A stretch of DNA of 64,000 nucleotides from Streptomyces cyaneochromogenes (GCF_003963535.1 NZ_CP034539.1:7936001-8000000), one strand, 5' to 3'; positions 17,456 to 25,868 are shown, counted from the first letter of the stretch. Notes: generated from the letters alone by a model not told the origin. Program-made: numbers and translations.

Positions 17456-18261
17456 CCACGCGTCGCCGTTTCGCGCTCGGCCTCGGCGTCATCGTCGTCC
17501 CCCTCGTCCTCGCCCTCCTCGGACCGCTGCTCACCGGAGAACCCGGCCCCCGGGCCACCTCCTTCACCCTCGGCGGCGGCCACTGGCTGGGCACCGACTT
17601 CGTGGGCCGCGACGTCTGGCAGCAGGTCCTGCTGGGCGGCCGTACGGTCGTCGTCACCGCCCTGGCCGCGACCGCGCTCGCCTATCTCGTCGCCGTCCCG
17701 GTCGCGCTCATGAGCGCGCTCACCCGCGTGCGGTGGCTGGAGGAACTGCTGATGCGGCCCCTGGACGTGCTGCTCGCCGTGCCGTCGCTGCTGCTGATCC
17801 TGCTGGTGGCCTCCGTGCTCGCGCCGGGAGCGGTCGGGCTCGCGCTGCTCGTGGCGCTGGTGAACGTGCCCGACGCGGCCCGGATCGTACGGGCGGCCGC
17901 GGGCGAGGCCGCCGCACGCCCCGCGGTCGAGGCGCTGCGCATGCAGGGGGAGAGCCGGTGGCGGATCGCCGTCGGCTACGTCGGCCGGTCGGCGCTGCGC
18001 ACCCTCGCCGCCGACGCCGGCATCCGGCTGACCGGCGTGCTGTACCTGGTGTCGACGGCCGCGTTCCTGGGGGTCGGCGTCGCGCCGGACGCCGCCGACT
18101 GGGCGGTCATGGTCGACCGCAACCGCACCGGCCTGTTCGTGCAGCCGTGGGCCGTGGTGGTGCCCGCGCTGCTGATCGTGGCGCTGACGACGGGCACCAA
18201 CCTGCTCTTCGACGCCGCGCTGGAGAAGAACCAGACCGACAAGAGGGGGCGGCGCCCGTGA
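17452..18261 (+). CDS. ABC importer permease, DppC/NikC type
   Basis: A 269-residue permease of the DppC class, recognised from LGTDFVGRDVWQQVLLGGRT near the N-terminus and from a loop with EALRMQGESRWRIAVGYV that corresponds to the EAA motif. It starts at ATGA across the stop of the DppB-type gene and its own stop is overlapped by the ATPase start. It is slightly shorter than typical DppC proteins (about 290-300 residues). It forms the channel with the upstream permease. Confidence 0.87.
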   Translation: MTTRRRFALGLGVIVVPLVLALLGPLLTGEPGPRATSFTLGGGHWLGTDFVGRDVWQQVLLGGRTVVVTALAATALAYLVAVPVALMSALTRVRWLEELLMRPLDVLLAVPSLLLILLVASVLAPGAVGLALLVALVNVPDAARIVRAAAGEAAARPAVEALRMQGESRWRIAVGYVGRSALRTLAADAGIRLTGVLYLVSTAAFLGVGVAPDAADWAVMVDRNRTGLFVQPWAVVVPALLIVALTTGTNLLFDAALEKNQTDKRGRRP

Positions 18262-19823
18262 GCGACGTGACGGACTCCGTGGCCGAGATCCGTGACCTGC
18301 GGGTGGAGATCGACGGCCGCGCGATCGTCGACGGGGTGCGCCTGCGGGTACTGCCCGGGAAGGTGACCGCGCTCGTCGGCGCCTCCGGCAGCGGCAAGAC
18401 CACCACGGGTCTGGCCCTGCTGGGCGAGTACCCGCCCGGCGCCCGCGTCACGGGCGAGGTACGGCGCACCGCCCACGGCACGGTGGGCTCCGACGGCCCG
18501 GTGGGCTACGTCCCCCAGCACCCCGCCGCCGTCCTCAACCCGGCCCGCCGCGTCAGCGCCCTCCTCGACGACATCGCCCGCCCCCAGGTCCGCCACCTGC
18601 CCCGCGCGCAGCGCCGTACGACGGCCCGCGCACTGGTCCTGCGCGCCCTGTCCGACGCCCAACTCCCGGACGCCGAGGCCCTGTTGCGTCGCTACCCGCA
18701 CCAGCTCTCCGGCGGCCAGCAGCAACGCGTCGTCCTCGCCCAGGCCCTGCTGCTCGGCGCCCGCGTCATCGTCGCCGACGAACCCACCACCGGCCAGGAC
18801 GCGTTGACCAAGAGCCGGGTCGTCGAGCAGCTCAAGGCGGTGGCGGCCCGCGGGATCGCGATCGTGCTGCTCAGCCACGACCTGGACGTCGTCCGCGCCC
18901 TCGCCGACGAGGTCCTCGTCATGCGTGCCGGCCGGGTCGTGGAGTCGGGCCCGGTGGAGCGGCTGTGGACGGCGCCGCGCCACGAGTGGACCCGGCGCCT
19001 GCTCGACGAACAGCGCGCGGTGCCACAGGGCGGGGCGGACGTCGGGTCCGGTCGACCAGTCCTGGAAGTACGGGACTTGACCGCCGTGCACGACCGTCGC
19101 ACCGCCGTCCTGCACGCCCCGAGGCTGGCACTCCACGCCGGCGAATGCCTGGCCGTGGTGGGCCGCTCGGGCAGCGGCAAGACCACGCTCGCCCGCTGCC
19201 TCGCGGGCCTGCACCGCGACCACGACGGAGAGATCCTGCTCGACGGCGCCCCGCTCCCGCGCAGCCTGCGCCGCCGCGGCCGCGCCCAGCTCGCCGCCGT
19301 GCAGTACGTCTTCCAGGACGCCCGCGCCGCCTTCGACGAGCACCGGCCCGTCCTGCACCAGGTGGCCCGCACGGCGGTGCGGCTGCGCGGCGCCGAGGAA
19401 CGGGCGGCCACGGACGAGGCGTCGGCGACCCTGCACCGCCTCGGTCTGCCGGAGGCGCTCGCCCACCGCCGCCCCGGCGAACTCTCCGGCGGCGAACTCC
19501 AGCGCGCCGCCCTCGCCCGCGCCCTGCTGGCCCACCCCAGGGTGCTGATCTGCGACGAGGTCACCTCCGGCCTGGACACGGTCACCCGGCGCGGCATCCT
19601 CGACGTCCTCGCGGGTCTGGTCGGCGAGGCCGAGGACCTGTCCCTGGTCCTCATCACCCACGACCTGGACACCGCACGCCTGGCTCACCGCATCGCCGTA
19701 CTGGACACGGGTGAGCTGGTCGAACAGGGCCCGGCACAACGGGTCCTGACGGAGCCTCGGCATCCGTTCACGGTCTCCCTCATGGAGACGACGGAGCGCC
19801 TGGAGGCGGGGACCCGGACATGA
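18258..19823 (+). CDS. fused double-domain ABC ATPase (DppD-DppF type)
   Basis: A 521-residue protein with two complete ATP-binding cassettes in one chain. Domain 1 has GASGSGKT, LSGGQQQR and VIVADEPT; domain 2 has GRSGSGKT, LSGGELQR and LICDEVTSGLD; each is followed by an H-loop histidine (LSHDLD, ITHDLD). In most peptide/nickel importers these are two genes (D and F). It starts at GTG 18258 overlapping the permease stop and ends the operon. A 12-bp-stem terminator follows at 19836. Confidence 0.9.
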   Translation: MSDVTDSVAEIRDLRVEIDGRAIVDGVRLRVLPGKVTALVGASGSGKTTTGLALLGEYPPGARVTGEVRRTAHGTVGSDGPVGYVPQHPAAVLNPARRVSALLDDIARPQVRHLPRAQRRTTARALVLRALSDAQLPDAEALLRRYPHQLSGGQQQRVVLAQALLLGARVIVADEPTTGQDALTKSRVVEQLKAVAARGIAIVLLSHDLDVVRALADEVLVMRAGRVVESGPVERLWTAPRHEWTRRLLDEQRAVPQGGADVGSGRPVLEVRDLTAVHDRRTAVLHAPRLALHAGECLAVVGRSGSGKTTLARCLAGLHRDHDGEILLDGAPLPRSLRRRGRAQLAAVQYVFQDARAAFDEHRPVLHQVARTAVRLRGAEERAATDEASATLHRLGLPEALAHRRPGELSGGELQRAALARALLAHPRVLICDEVTSGLDTVTRRGILDVLAGLVGEAEDLSLVLITHDLDTARLAHRIAVLDTGELVEQGPAQRVLTEPRHPFTVSLMETTERLEAGTRT

Positions 19824-19835
19824 GCCGGACATGAG

Positions 19836-19899
19836 CCGACCTCCGGGCGCGTGCGCGGAGGAGACGGGAAGGCCTCGGCGCGAGGGGCCCGGAGGTCGG
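19836..19899. terminator. long inverted repeat closing the metallophore operon
   Basis: CCGACCTCCGGG (19836-19847) pairs perfectly with CCCGGAGGTCGG (19888-19899), a 12-bp stem around a GC-rich loop that can fold further. It lies 12 nt after the ATPase stop and 23 nt before the end of the convergent DUF2470 gene, as expected for a bidirectional terminator. No U-run follows, which is normal in Streptomyces. Confidence 0.6.
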
Positions 19900-19922
19900 C
19901 GGTACGGGGGGTGCGGCGCCGC

Positions 19923-20627
19923 CTACGACCTGGTCGGCAGGCGTCGGCGCGGACGGGCGGTGGCCCGGGCGAGCAGGAGGTGGAACTGGCGCACGGCCTC
20001 TCCCGGGTGGGTGGCCGGGGCGGCGAAGGGCAGGCGGGCGTCGTGGTGCGCGTCCGGTGTCTGCACGCGCAGCACCAGGCCGTGCCGGTCGAGCCGCAGC
20101 GGCCGTACCTCGATCGCGCCGAGCTGCAGCCGGGGCGGGAGCAGCCGGGTGAGCGGGGCCACGGTGTCGGCGTGGGCCGCGTCCAGCCGGGCCAGCATCT
20201 CCGCCTCGTGGGTGGCCAGGGGGTCGGGGGATGCCAGGGTCAGCTCGTCGAGGCCGATGGTGGTCGTCCCGTCGTCCTCCGTGAGCACGGCCCGGGCGGT
20301 GTTGAACACCACGGCCTTCGGGCCGAGCGCGGTCAGCCGGCCGCCCAGCGTCAGCCGGGCGCGCACCCGGTCGCGTACGGCGACGGGGGCGATGTCGGTG
20401 AACTCCACGAGGGAGGCCGGATCGCCGTGCGGCGCCATCGCGAGCTCGGCGACCAGGTGTGCGTCCGGCGGGTTCCGCAGGAGCAGCCGGGCGGCGGCGT
20501 CGACGGTGTGCAGGCCGATGAGCTCGACGCGGTGGCCGTGCGTGGTGACGGTCAGCGAGCCGGCCGCCGAGAGCACCGAGCGGGCACGCTCGGCGGGCGT
20601 CGGCTCAGGGCAGGTGGCAGCGGACAT
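19923..20627 (-). CDS. DUF2470 domain protein, iron-regulated
   Basis: A 234-residue cytoplasmic protein with the DUF2470 signature in its C-terminal part (HEAEMLARLDAAHADTVAPL). DUF2470 domains occur alone or fused to flavin-type heme-utilisation proteins, and in Streptomyces such genes are commonly controlled by DmdR-type iron regulators; the exact reaction is not established. A near-consensus iron box (20642-20660) sits 15 nt upstream of its ATG. The gene points toward the metallophore operon and shares its terminator, so it is physically linked to that iron or metal theme but transcribed separately. Confidence 0.75.
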   Translation of the reverse strand: MSAATCPEPTPAERARSVLSAAGSLTVTTHGHRVELIGLHTVDAAARLLLRNPPDAHLVAELAMAPHGDPASLVEFTDIAPVAVRDRVRARLTLGGRLTALGPKAVVFNTARAVLTEDDGTTTIGLDELTLASPDPLATHEAEMLARLDAAHADTVAPLTRLLPPRLQLGAIEVRPLRLDRHGLVLRVQTPDAHHDARLPFAAPATHPGEAVRQFHLLLARATARPRRRLPTRS

Positions 20628-20641
20628 GGCAACCTTTCGGG

Positions 20642-20660
20642 TTAGGTAAGGCTTACCTTA
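20642..20660. promoter_or_regulatory. DmdR1/IdeR-type iron box
   Basis: TTAGGTAAGGCTTACCTTA matches the actinobacterial iron box TTAGGTTAGGCTAACCTAA at 16 of 19 positions and is itself a near-perfect palindrome. It lies immediately before the DUF2470 start (ATG ends at 20627), the position from which Fe-DmdR1 would repress transcription when iron is sufficient. It is also just downstream of the histidine-kinase stop. Confidence 0.85.
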
Positions 20661-22145
20661 GCTTGCCGTGTCCGTGTTCACCAACCCGTCAGCCGGCCCC
20701 CTGCCCCGGTCCACCGCCAACGGGATCGTCACCGTGAACACCGTCGCCCCCGGCTCGCTCGTCATGTCGATCCTGCCGCCGTGGGCGTGCACCAGTGACT
20801 GCGCGACCGCCAGCCCGAGCCCGCTCCCGCCCCGGTCCCGGCTGCGGGCCTTGTCGACGCGGTAGAAGCGGTCGAAGACCCGCTCCCGGTCGGCGGGCGG
20901 GATACCGGGGCCGGCGTCGGCGATCCGGACCTGTGCCGTGCCGTTCGCCACCGACACCGCCACGGACACCGGCGTGCCGGTCGGCGTGTGCATCGCCGCG
21001 TTGGTCAGCAGGTTGTCCAAGACCTGGCGGATGCGCTGGGGATCGAGGCGCAGCTTCACGGAGCCGGGGCCGGGGGCCACCGTCAGCGGGTGGCCGGCGT
21101 GGGTGACCCGGAACGCGTCCGCCGCCTGTTCGACCAGCTCCACCAGATCCGCCTCCTGCGGGCGCAGCGGCGTCTCCACCTCCGCGGCGTCCAGGCGGGC
21201 GAGCAGCAGCAGGTCGTCCAGCAGGAACCCCATCCGGGCGGCCTCCGCCCGCAGCCGCGCCAGATGCTTCTCCCGCTCCTCGGGGGCGTTGGCGGCGGCG
21301 TACTGGAAGAGGTCGGCGTAGCCCCGGACCGACATCAGCGGCGTCCGCAGCTCGTGCGAGGCGTCCGCGACGAAACGGCGCAGCCGCTGCTCGGCCTCCG
21401 CACGCACCGCGAGCGAGTCGTCGATGTGCTCCAGCATCGTGTTGAACGCGGTGCGCAGCTCCTCGACCTCCGGGCCGCCGCTGCGCCCGTCGTGCCGCAT
21501 CGGCAGCCGCGCCGAGTCCGTCAGGTCGTGCGAGGTGATGTCGCGGGCCGTGTGCGCCATGTCGCTGAGCGGCTGCAGGCCGCGCCGCAGCATCCCCCGC
21601 CCGAACACCACCAGGGCGAGCAGCGCGAGCCCGAAGGTGACCACCTGGATCGTGATCAGCTGGCCCACGGTGTCCTCGATGTCGTCCATGGGCGCGGCAC
21701 TGACCAGGACCACTCCGGGCTCGACCTCGCAGGCGCGCAGCCGGTACTCGCCCTTGCCCTTCAGATGCCGGGTCCGCAGGACCTCCGTCTGTGCGGCGGT
21801 CTGCGCCTGCGCCACGGAGGTGAAGTCGTCGACGTCCGCCGGCAGGTCGCCGGGATCCTCGGGCCTGCGCAGCACGGGCGTGCCGTCCGACACGTCGTAC
21901 ACGGCGTAGAACCAGCTGTAGTACTTCTTCCCCGAGAGCGTGCCGTAGTCGACGATGCTCTTGGACTGGGCGATCTGGCCCTGCGCCAGCTGGGTGTCGA
22001 GCTGGGCCGACAGATAGTCGCGCATGTACGTCGTCAGGGCCGTGCCCACGACGGCGAACACCACCAGCGACAGCCCGCCAAGACCCAGCGCGAGCCGCGT
22101 GCCCAGCCGGAGCCTGCCGTACGTCCGCCGCAGCCGCCCGATCAC
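20658..22145 (-). CDS. two-component sensor histidine kinase
   Basis: A 495-residue membrane kinase. It has a first helix at about residues 15-37, an extracytoplasmic sensor of roughly 135 residues, a second helix, a HAMP linker (RGLQPLSDMAHTARDIT), a HisKA dimerisation box ASHELRTPL with the phospho-acceptor His, and an HATPase domain (N-box DNLLTNAAMHT, G1 DAGPGIP, G2 GSGLGLAV). GTG 22145 overlaps the TGA of the response regulator, so the pair is coupled. Through its regulator it probably controls the divergent flavin/ferric-reductase operon; the sensed signal is unknown. Confidence 0.9.
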   Translation of the reverse strand: MIGRLRRTYGRLRLGTRLALGLGGLSLVVFAVVGTALTTYMRDYLSAQLDTQLAQGQIAQSKSIVDYGTLSGKKYYSWFYAVYDVSDGTPVLRRPEDPGDLPADVDDFTSVAQAQTAAQTEVLRTRHLKGKGEYRLRACEVEPGVVLVSAAPMDDIEDTVGQLITIQVVTFGLALLALVVFGRGMLRRGLQPLSDMAHTARDITSHDLTDSARLPMRHDGRSGGPEVEELRTAFNTMLEHIDDSLAVRAEAEQRLRRFVADASHELRTPLMSVRGYADLFQYAAANAPEEREKHLARLRAEAARMGFLLDDLLLLARLDAAEVETPLRPQEADLVELVEQAADAFRVTHAGHPLTVAPGPGSVKLRLDPQRIRQVLDNLLTNAAMHTPTGTPVSVAVSVANGTAQVRIADAGPGIPPADRERVFDRFYRVDKARSRDRGGSGLGLAVAQSLVHAHGGRIDMTSEPGATVFTVTIPLAVDRGRGPADGLVNTDTAS

Positions 22146-22849
22146 TCGGCCGCCTGCCGGATCACGTACCCGAAGCCGCGCACCGTGTGGATCAGCGGTG
22201 TGCCGGTGTCGTCGAGCTTGCGGCGCAGCCGGCTCACGACCAGCTCGACGACGTTCGAGCGGCCGCCGAAGCCGTACTCCCACACATGGTCGAGGATCTG
22301 CGCCTTGGTCAGCACGGTCGGCGACTTGCGCATCAGATAGCGCAGCACCTCGTACTCGGTCGGCGTGAGCGTGAGCAGCTTGTCGCCGCGGCGCACCTCG
22401 CGGGTGTCCTCGTCCATCATCAGGTCCGCCACCCGGAGGACGGAACGCTGGAAGCCGGGGCCGGAGCTGCGTCGCAGGACGGTCCGCAGCCGGGCCATCA
22501 GCTCCTCCACCGCGAACGGTTTGACCAGGTAGTCGTCACCGCCGCGGGTCAGTCCGGCCACCCGGTCGGCGACCCCGTCGCGGGCGGTCAGGAACACCAC
22601 GGGCACCATCGTCCCGGCCGCGCGCAGCCGGTCCAGGACGCCGAAGCCGTCCAGGTCTGGCAGCATCAGGTCCAGCACCACGATGTCCGGGTGGAACTCG
22701 GCGGACAGCCGCAGCGCCTCCTCGCCGGAGTTCGCGGTGACCGCCGCCCAGCCCTCGTAGCGGGCGACCGTCGCGACGAGATCGGCGATGGGCGGGTCGT
22801 CGTCCACGACCAGCAGGCGTACTTTCTCCACCCGCTCATACTGCGGCAC
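22142..22849 (-). CDS. OmpR-family response regulator
   Basis: A receiver domain (VVDDDPP acidic pair, phospho-Asp in VVLDLMLPDLDG, conserved Thr/Lys in FLTARDG and YLVKPF) is followed by a winged-helix DNA-binding domain with RSNVVELVVSRLRRKLD and HTVRGFGYV. About 235 residues, normal for the family. I chose GTG 22849; GTG 22831 is possible, and no start has an ideal ribosome site. It lies divergent from the ferric-reductase gene, and the 133-nt gap holds three copies of CGACAGCT that fit the direct-repeat sites bound by this family. Confidence 0.9.
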   Translation of the reverse strand: MPQYERVEKVRLLVVDDDPPIADLVATVARYEGWAAVTANSGEEALRLSAEFHPDIVVLDLMLPDLDGFGVLDRLRAAGTMVPVVFLTARDGVADRVAGLTRGGDDYLVKPFAVEELMARLRTVLRRSSGPGFQRSVLRVADLMMDEDTREVRRGDKLLTLTPTEYEVLRYLMRKSPTVLTKAQILDHVWEYGFGGRSNVVELVVSRLRRKLDDTGTPLIHTVRGFGYVIRQAAE

Positions 22850-22914
22850 CCGGCGCCGGTCCTCGGAGCCGGGTGGGGAGCCGCGACCACATCGATAAAC
22901 ACTTGAAAGAACAA

Positions 22915-22980
22915 CGACAGCTTTTCGACAGCTCCCTGCGGACAAGCTCGGAAGCCACAGACGAGATCAAGGAGCTGTCG
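22915..22980. promoter_or_regulatory. repeated CGACAGCT motifs, likely response-regulator sites
   Basis: CGACAGCT occurs at 22915-22922 and again at 22926-22933, an exact direct repeat with an 11-bp period, and in inverted form AGCTGTCG at 22973-22980, just before the GTG of the ferric-reductase gene at 22983. Direct repeats one helical turn apart are the usual binding sites of OmpR/PhoB-type regulators, and one is encoded on the left side of this gap. I infer autoregulation and control of the rightward operon. Confidence 0.5.
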
Positions 22981-22982
22981 CC

Positions 22983-24320
22983 GTGACGACCGTCCAATCG
23001 CCCCCCGCGCCCCCCACGGCGATACGCCCCAGGGTGGTCGCCCGCACGGGTCTGTACGCCGTGCTCGCCGCGAACGTGGCCGTGGTGCTCTACTTCTTCT
23101 TCGCCGCCGGCTTCGCCTCCAACACGCTCATCGTGCTCGGCCGCCTCACCGGTCTGTTCGGCGCGCTGCTCATGGCGTTCCAGCTGCTGCTGGTGGCCCG
23201 GCTGCCCTGGCTGGACCGCAGGATCGGCATGGACCGGCTGACCTCCTGGCACCGCTGGACCGGCTTCAGCGTCCTGTGGGCCCTTCTCGCGCACGCCGTG
23301 TTCATCACCTTCGGCTACGCCGAGTCGTCCTCCCTGGACCCGGTGAACCAGCTGATCGACCTCGCCGAGACGGTCGAGGGCGTGCTGCGCGCCGTCGTCG
23401 CGCTCGGGATCATCATCGTGATCGGCGTGGTGTCCGCCCGGTTCGCGCGGCGCCGGCTGGCGTATGAGACGTGGCACTTCATCCACCTGTACACCTACGT
23501 CGCGGTGGTCCTGGCGTTCACGCACCAGGTCGCGGTCGGTACGTCCTTCACGTCGTCGTCCGCCGCCACGGCGTACTGGTACGCGGTCTGGGGCGTCGCC
23601 CTCGCGTCGGTGTTCGTCGGCCGTCTCGTCCTGCCGCTGTGGCGGAACTGGCGCCACCAGTTCCGGGTCTCGGCGGTCGTCCCCGAGTCCGACAACGTGG
23701 TCTCCGTCTACATCACCGGCCGTGACCTGGACAAGCTGCCCGCCCGGGCCGGCCAGTTCTTCCTGTGGCGCTTCCTGACCAAGGACCGCTGGTGGCAGGC
23801 CAACCCCTTCTCCCTGTCGGCCGCGCCCGACGGCAACCAGCTGCGGCTCACCGCCAAGGCGGCCGGTGACGGCTCGGCGGCCCTGCGGCACATGAAGGTC
23901 GGCACACGCGTCTTCGCCGAGGGCCCCTACGGCGCCTTCACCGCCCTGCACCGCACCCGGCCGGAGGCCGTGCTGATCGCCGGCGGCGTCGGCGTCACCC
24001 CGATCCGGGCGCTGCTGGAGGAGCTGCACGGCCACGCGGTCGTGATCTACCGCGTCGCCTCGGACCGGGACGCGGTCCTCTACGGCGAGCTGGTGGAACT
24101 GGCCCACGCCAAGGGCGCCGAGCTGCACCTGGTGACCGGCCCGGTCACGCCGGACAAGCTGGCCCCCGCCGAACTGCGGCGGCTGGTTCCGGACATCACG
24201 GACCGGGACGTGTTCCTCTGCGGACCGCCGCCCATGATGAACGCGGTCATCGGCAGCCTGCGCGAGCTGGGCGTGCCCAAGCAGCAGGTCCACTTCGAGC
24301 GTTTCAGCCTGGCCGGCTGA
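22983..24320 (+). CDS. ferric reductase-like transmembrane flavoprotein
   Basis: A 445-residue protein with an N-terminal membrane part of about six helices and a C-terminal cytoplasmic ferredoxin-reductase module. Histidines in SWHRWTG, LLAHAVF, HFIHLY and AFTHQVAV are placed to bind two b-type hemes across the membrane. The reductase part has an FAD region (NPFSLS), the NAD(P)H loop GGVGVTP and CGPPPMM. It should carry electrons from NAD(P)H through the membrane. The FMN-binding protein and ApbE genes follow in the same operon, so the acceptor is probably the flavinylated extracellular protein, not necessarily ferric iron. Confidence 0.87.
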   Translation: MTTVQSPPAPPTAIRPRVVARTGLYAVLAANVAVVLYFFFAAGFASNTLIVLGRLTGLFGALLMAFQLLLVARLPWLDRRIGMDRLTSWHRWTGFSVLWALLAHAVFITFGYAESSSLDPVNQLIDLAETVEGVLRAVVALGIIIVIGVVSARFARRRLAYETWHFIHLYTYVAVVLAFTHQVAVGTSFTSSSAATAYWYAVWGVALASVFVGRLVLPLWRNWRHQFRVSAVVPESDNVVSVYITGRDLDKLPARAGQFFLWRFLTKDRWWQANPFSLSAAPDGNQLRLTAKAAGDGSAALRHMKVGTRVFAEGPYGAFTALHRTRPEAVLIAGGVGVTPIRALLEELHGHAVVIYRVASDRDAVLYGELVELAHAKGAELHLVTGPVTPDKLAPAELRRLVPDITDRDVFLCGPPPMMNAVIGSLRELGVPKQQVHFERFSLAG

Positions 24321-24339
24321 GAAGAACGAGGAAGAAACA

Positions 24340-25053
24340 GTGAAGCGCGCAATCCCCGTCCTGGTCCTCAGCATCGCCGGCCTGGTCCCGGTCTGGCTCT
24401 ACGAGCCGTCCCTCGGCACGGTCGCCGAGAGCGCCACGCCCGCCTCGACGCCCTCGGCGTCCTCCTCCGCCGCGTCGGGTTCCGGCGGCACGGTCGTCAA
24501 GGGCTCGACCGTGCAGACCGACAAGGGCCCCGTGCAGGTCCAGGTGACCTTCGCCGGCACCAAGATCGCGTCCGTGAAGATGCTCCAGCAGCCGAACCAC
24601 CCGCAGACCACGGCCGCGGTGCCGAAGCTGGTCGCTCAGACGCTGGAGGCGCAGAGCGCGGACATCGACACCGTGTCCGGCGCCACGATCACCAGCGACG
24701 GCTACAGGGAGTCCCTGCAGGCCGCGATCGACGCGAACGCGGAGTCGGCGTCCTCCTCGGCCTCTCCTTCGACTTCGGCGTCCGCCGAGTCGGCCGCCCG
24801 GACGGTCGACGGCTCGACGGTCACCACCGACAAGGGCCCCGTCCAGGTCCAGGTGACCTTCGAGGGCGACAAGATCGCGTCCGTGAAGATGCTCCAGCAG
24901 CCGAACCACCCGCAGACGACGGCCGCCGTGCCGAAGCTCATCGCTCAGACGCTGGAAGCCCAGAGCGCGGACATCGACACGGTGTCCGGTGCGACGATCA
25001 CCAGCGACGGCTACAAGGAGTCCCTCCAGGCCGCGATCGACGCGAAGGGCTGA
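24340..25053 (+). CDS. exported FMN-binding protein with two tandem FMN_bind domains
   Basis: A 237-residue protein with an N-terminal signal or anchor helix, a Ser/Ala-rich linker and two FMN_bind domains. The units at 24502-24735 and 24811-25044 are both 234 nt (78 codons) and differ at only 5 residues by eye. Each ends with DTVSGATITS, the motif whose last Thr/Ser is the covalent FMN attachment site used by ApbE. The protein should carry two phosphoester-linked flavins outside the membrane and pass electrons on. It follows the ferric-reductase gene by 19 nt and precedes apbE by 2 nt. Confidence 0.88.
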   Translation: MKRAIPVLVLSIAGLVPVWLYEPSLGTVAESATPASTPSASSSAASGSGGTVVKGSTVQTDKGPVQVQVTFAGTKIASVKMLQQPNHPQTTAAVPKLVAQTLEAQSADIDTVSGATITSDGYRESLQAAIDANAESASSSASPSTSASAESAARTVDGSTVTTDKGPVQVQVTFEGDKIASVKMLQQPNHPQTTAAVPKLIAQTLEAQSADIDTVSGATITSDGYKESLQAAIDAKG

Positions 25054-25055
25054 TC

Positions 25056-25805
25056 ATGCACCGAGTCGAACACGTCATGGGGTTCCCGGTCTCGCTTCGG
25101 GTCGACGACGAGCGCTTCGCCGAAAGCGGCGCGGAGACCGCGGACGCCGTGTTCGCGTGGCTGCGCGAGGTCGACGCCCGGTTCAGCCCGTTCAAGGCCG
25201 ACAGCGAGGTCTGCCGGCTGGACCGCGGTGAGATCGCGCGCGGCGACGTCAGCGCGGACCTCGACGAGGTGCTGGGGCTGTGCGAGGAGTACCGCATCGC
25301 CACCGACGGCGCGTTCGACGTACGGCTGCCCGGGCGCGGGCTCGACCCGTGCGCGGTGGTGAAGGGCTGGTCCGTGCAGCGGGCCGCCGAGCTGCTGAAG
25401 GCGGCGGGAGCCCGGCGCTTCGTCCTCAACGCCGGGGGCGACGTGGTGGCCCGCGGCGGGCCCTGGCGGGTGGGGGTACGGCACCCCGAGCAGGCCGACA
25501 AGGTGTGCACGGTGGCCGAGCTCACCGACGGGGCGATCGCGACCTCCGCGCGCTACGAGCGAGGCGACCATATCGTCGACGGCCGCACCGGTCGTCCGGC
25601 GACCGGGCTGCTCTCCCTCTCCGTCGTGGCGTCCTCCCTGACCGTCGCGGACACCGTGGCGACCGCCGCGTTCGCGATGGGCGCGGAGGGTGTCGAGTGG
25701 GCCGCCTCGCGGGAGGGCTGCGAGGTGTTCGCGGTGGACGCGGAGCGGCGGGTCCTGCGTACGGAGGGCTTTCCGGTGGCCCGGGCGCAGGCGCGGGCGG
25801 CGTGA
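25056..25805 (+). CDS. apbE: ApbE-family FAD:protein FMN transferase
   Basis: A 249-residue short actinobacterial ApbE: DARFSPFKADSEV near the N-terminus, the FVLNAGGDVVARG strand and HIVDGRTGRP (the usual H-I-x-D-P/G-x-TG region) followed by SVVASSLTVADTVATAAF. ApbE takes FMN from FAD and links it to the Thr/Ser of the SGAT motif in exported redox proteins. No signal peptide is visible, whereas many ApbE proteins are exported lipoproteins. It sits 2 nt after the doubled FMN_bind gene, its obvious substrate. Confidence 0.88.
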   Translation: MHRVEHVMGFPVSLRVDDERFAESGAETADAVFAWLREVDARFSPFKADSEVCRLDRGEIARGDVSADLDEVLGLCEEYRIATDGAFDVRLPGRGLDPCAVVKGWSVQRAAELLKAAGARRFVLNAGGDVVARGGPWRVGVRHPEQADKVCTVAELTDGAIATSARYERGDHIVDGRTGRPATGLLSLSVVASSLTVADTVATAAFAMGAEGVEWAASREGCEVFAVDAERRVLRTEGFPVARAQARAA

Positions 25806-25868
25806 CCACGGCCGATTCCACGGCTGACGAGACGGTCACGGCGACGGCATCATGTCCGGCGCGAGCTG

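Noticed and set aside
14940..19823. Simple oligopeptide (nutritional) importer
   Set aside because: Not excluded, but its translation is coupled closely behind biosynthetic enzymes, exporter and methyltransferase, and a metal-type box heads the unit, so re-uptake of the product is the better reading.
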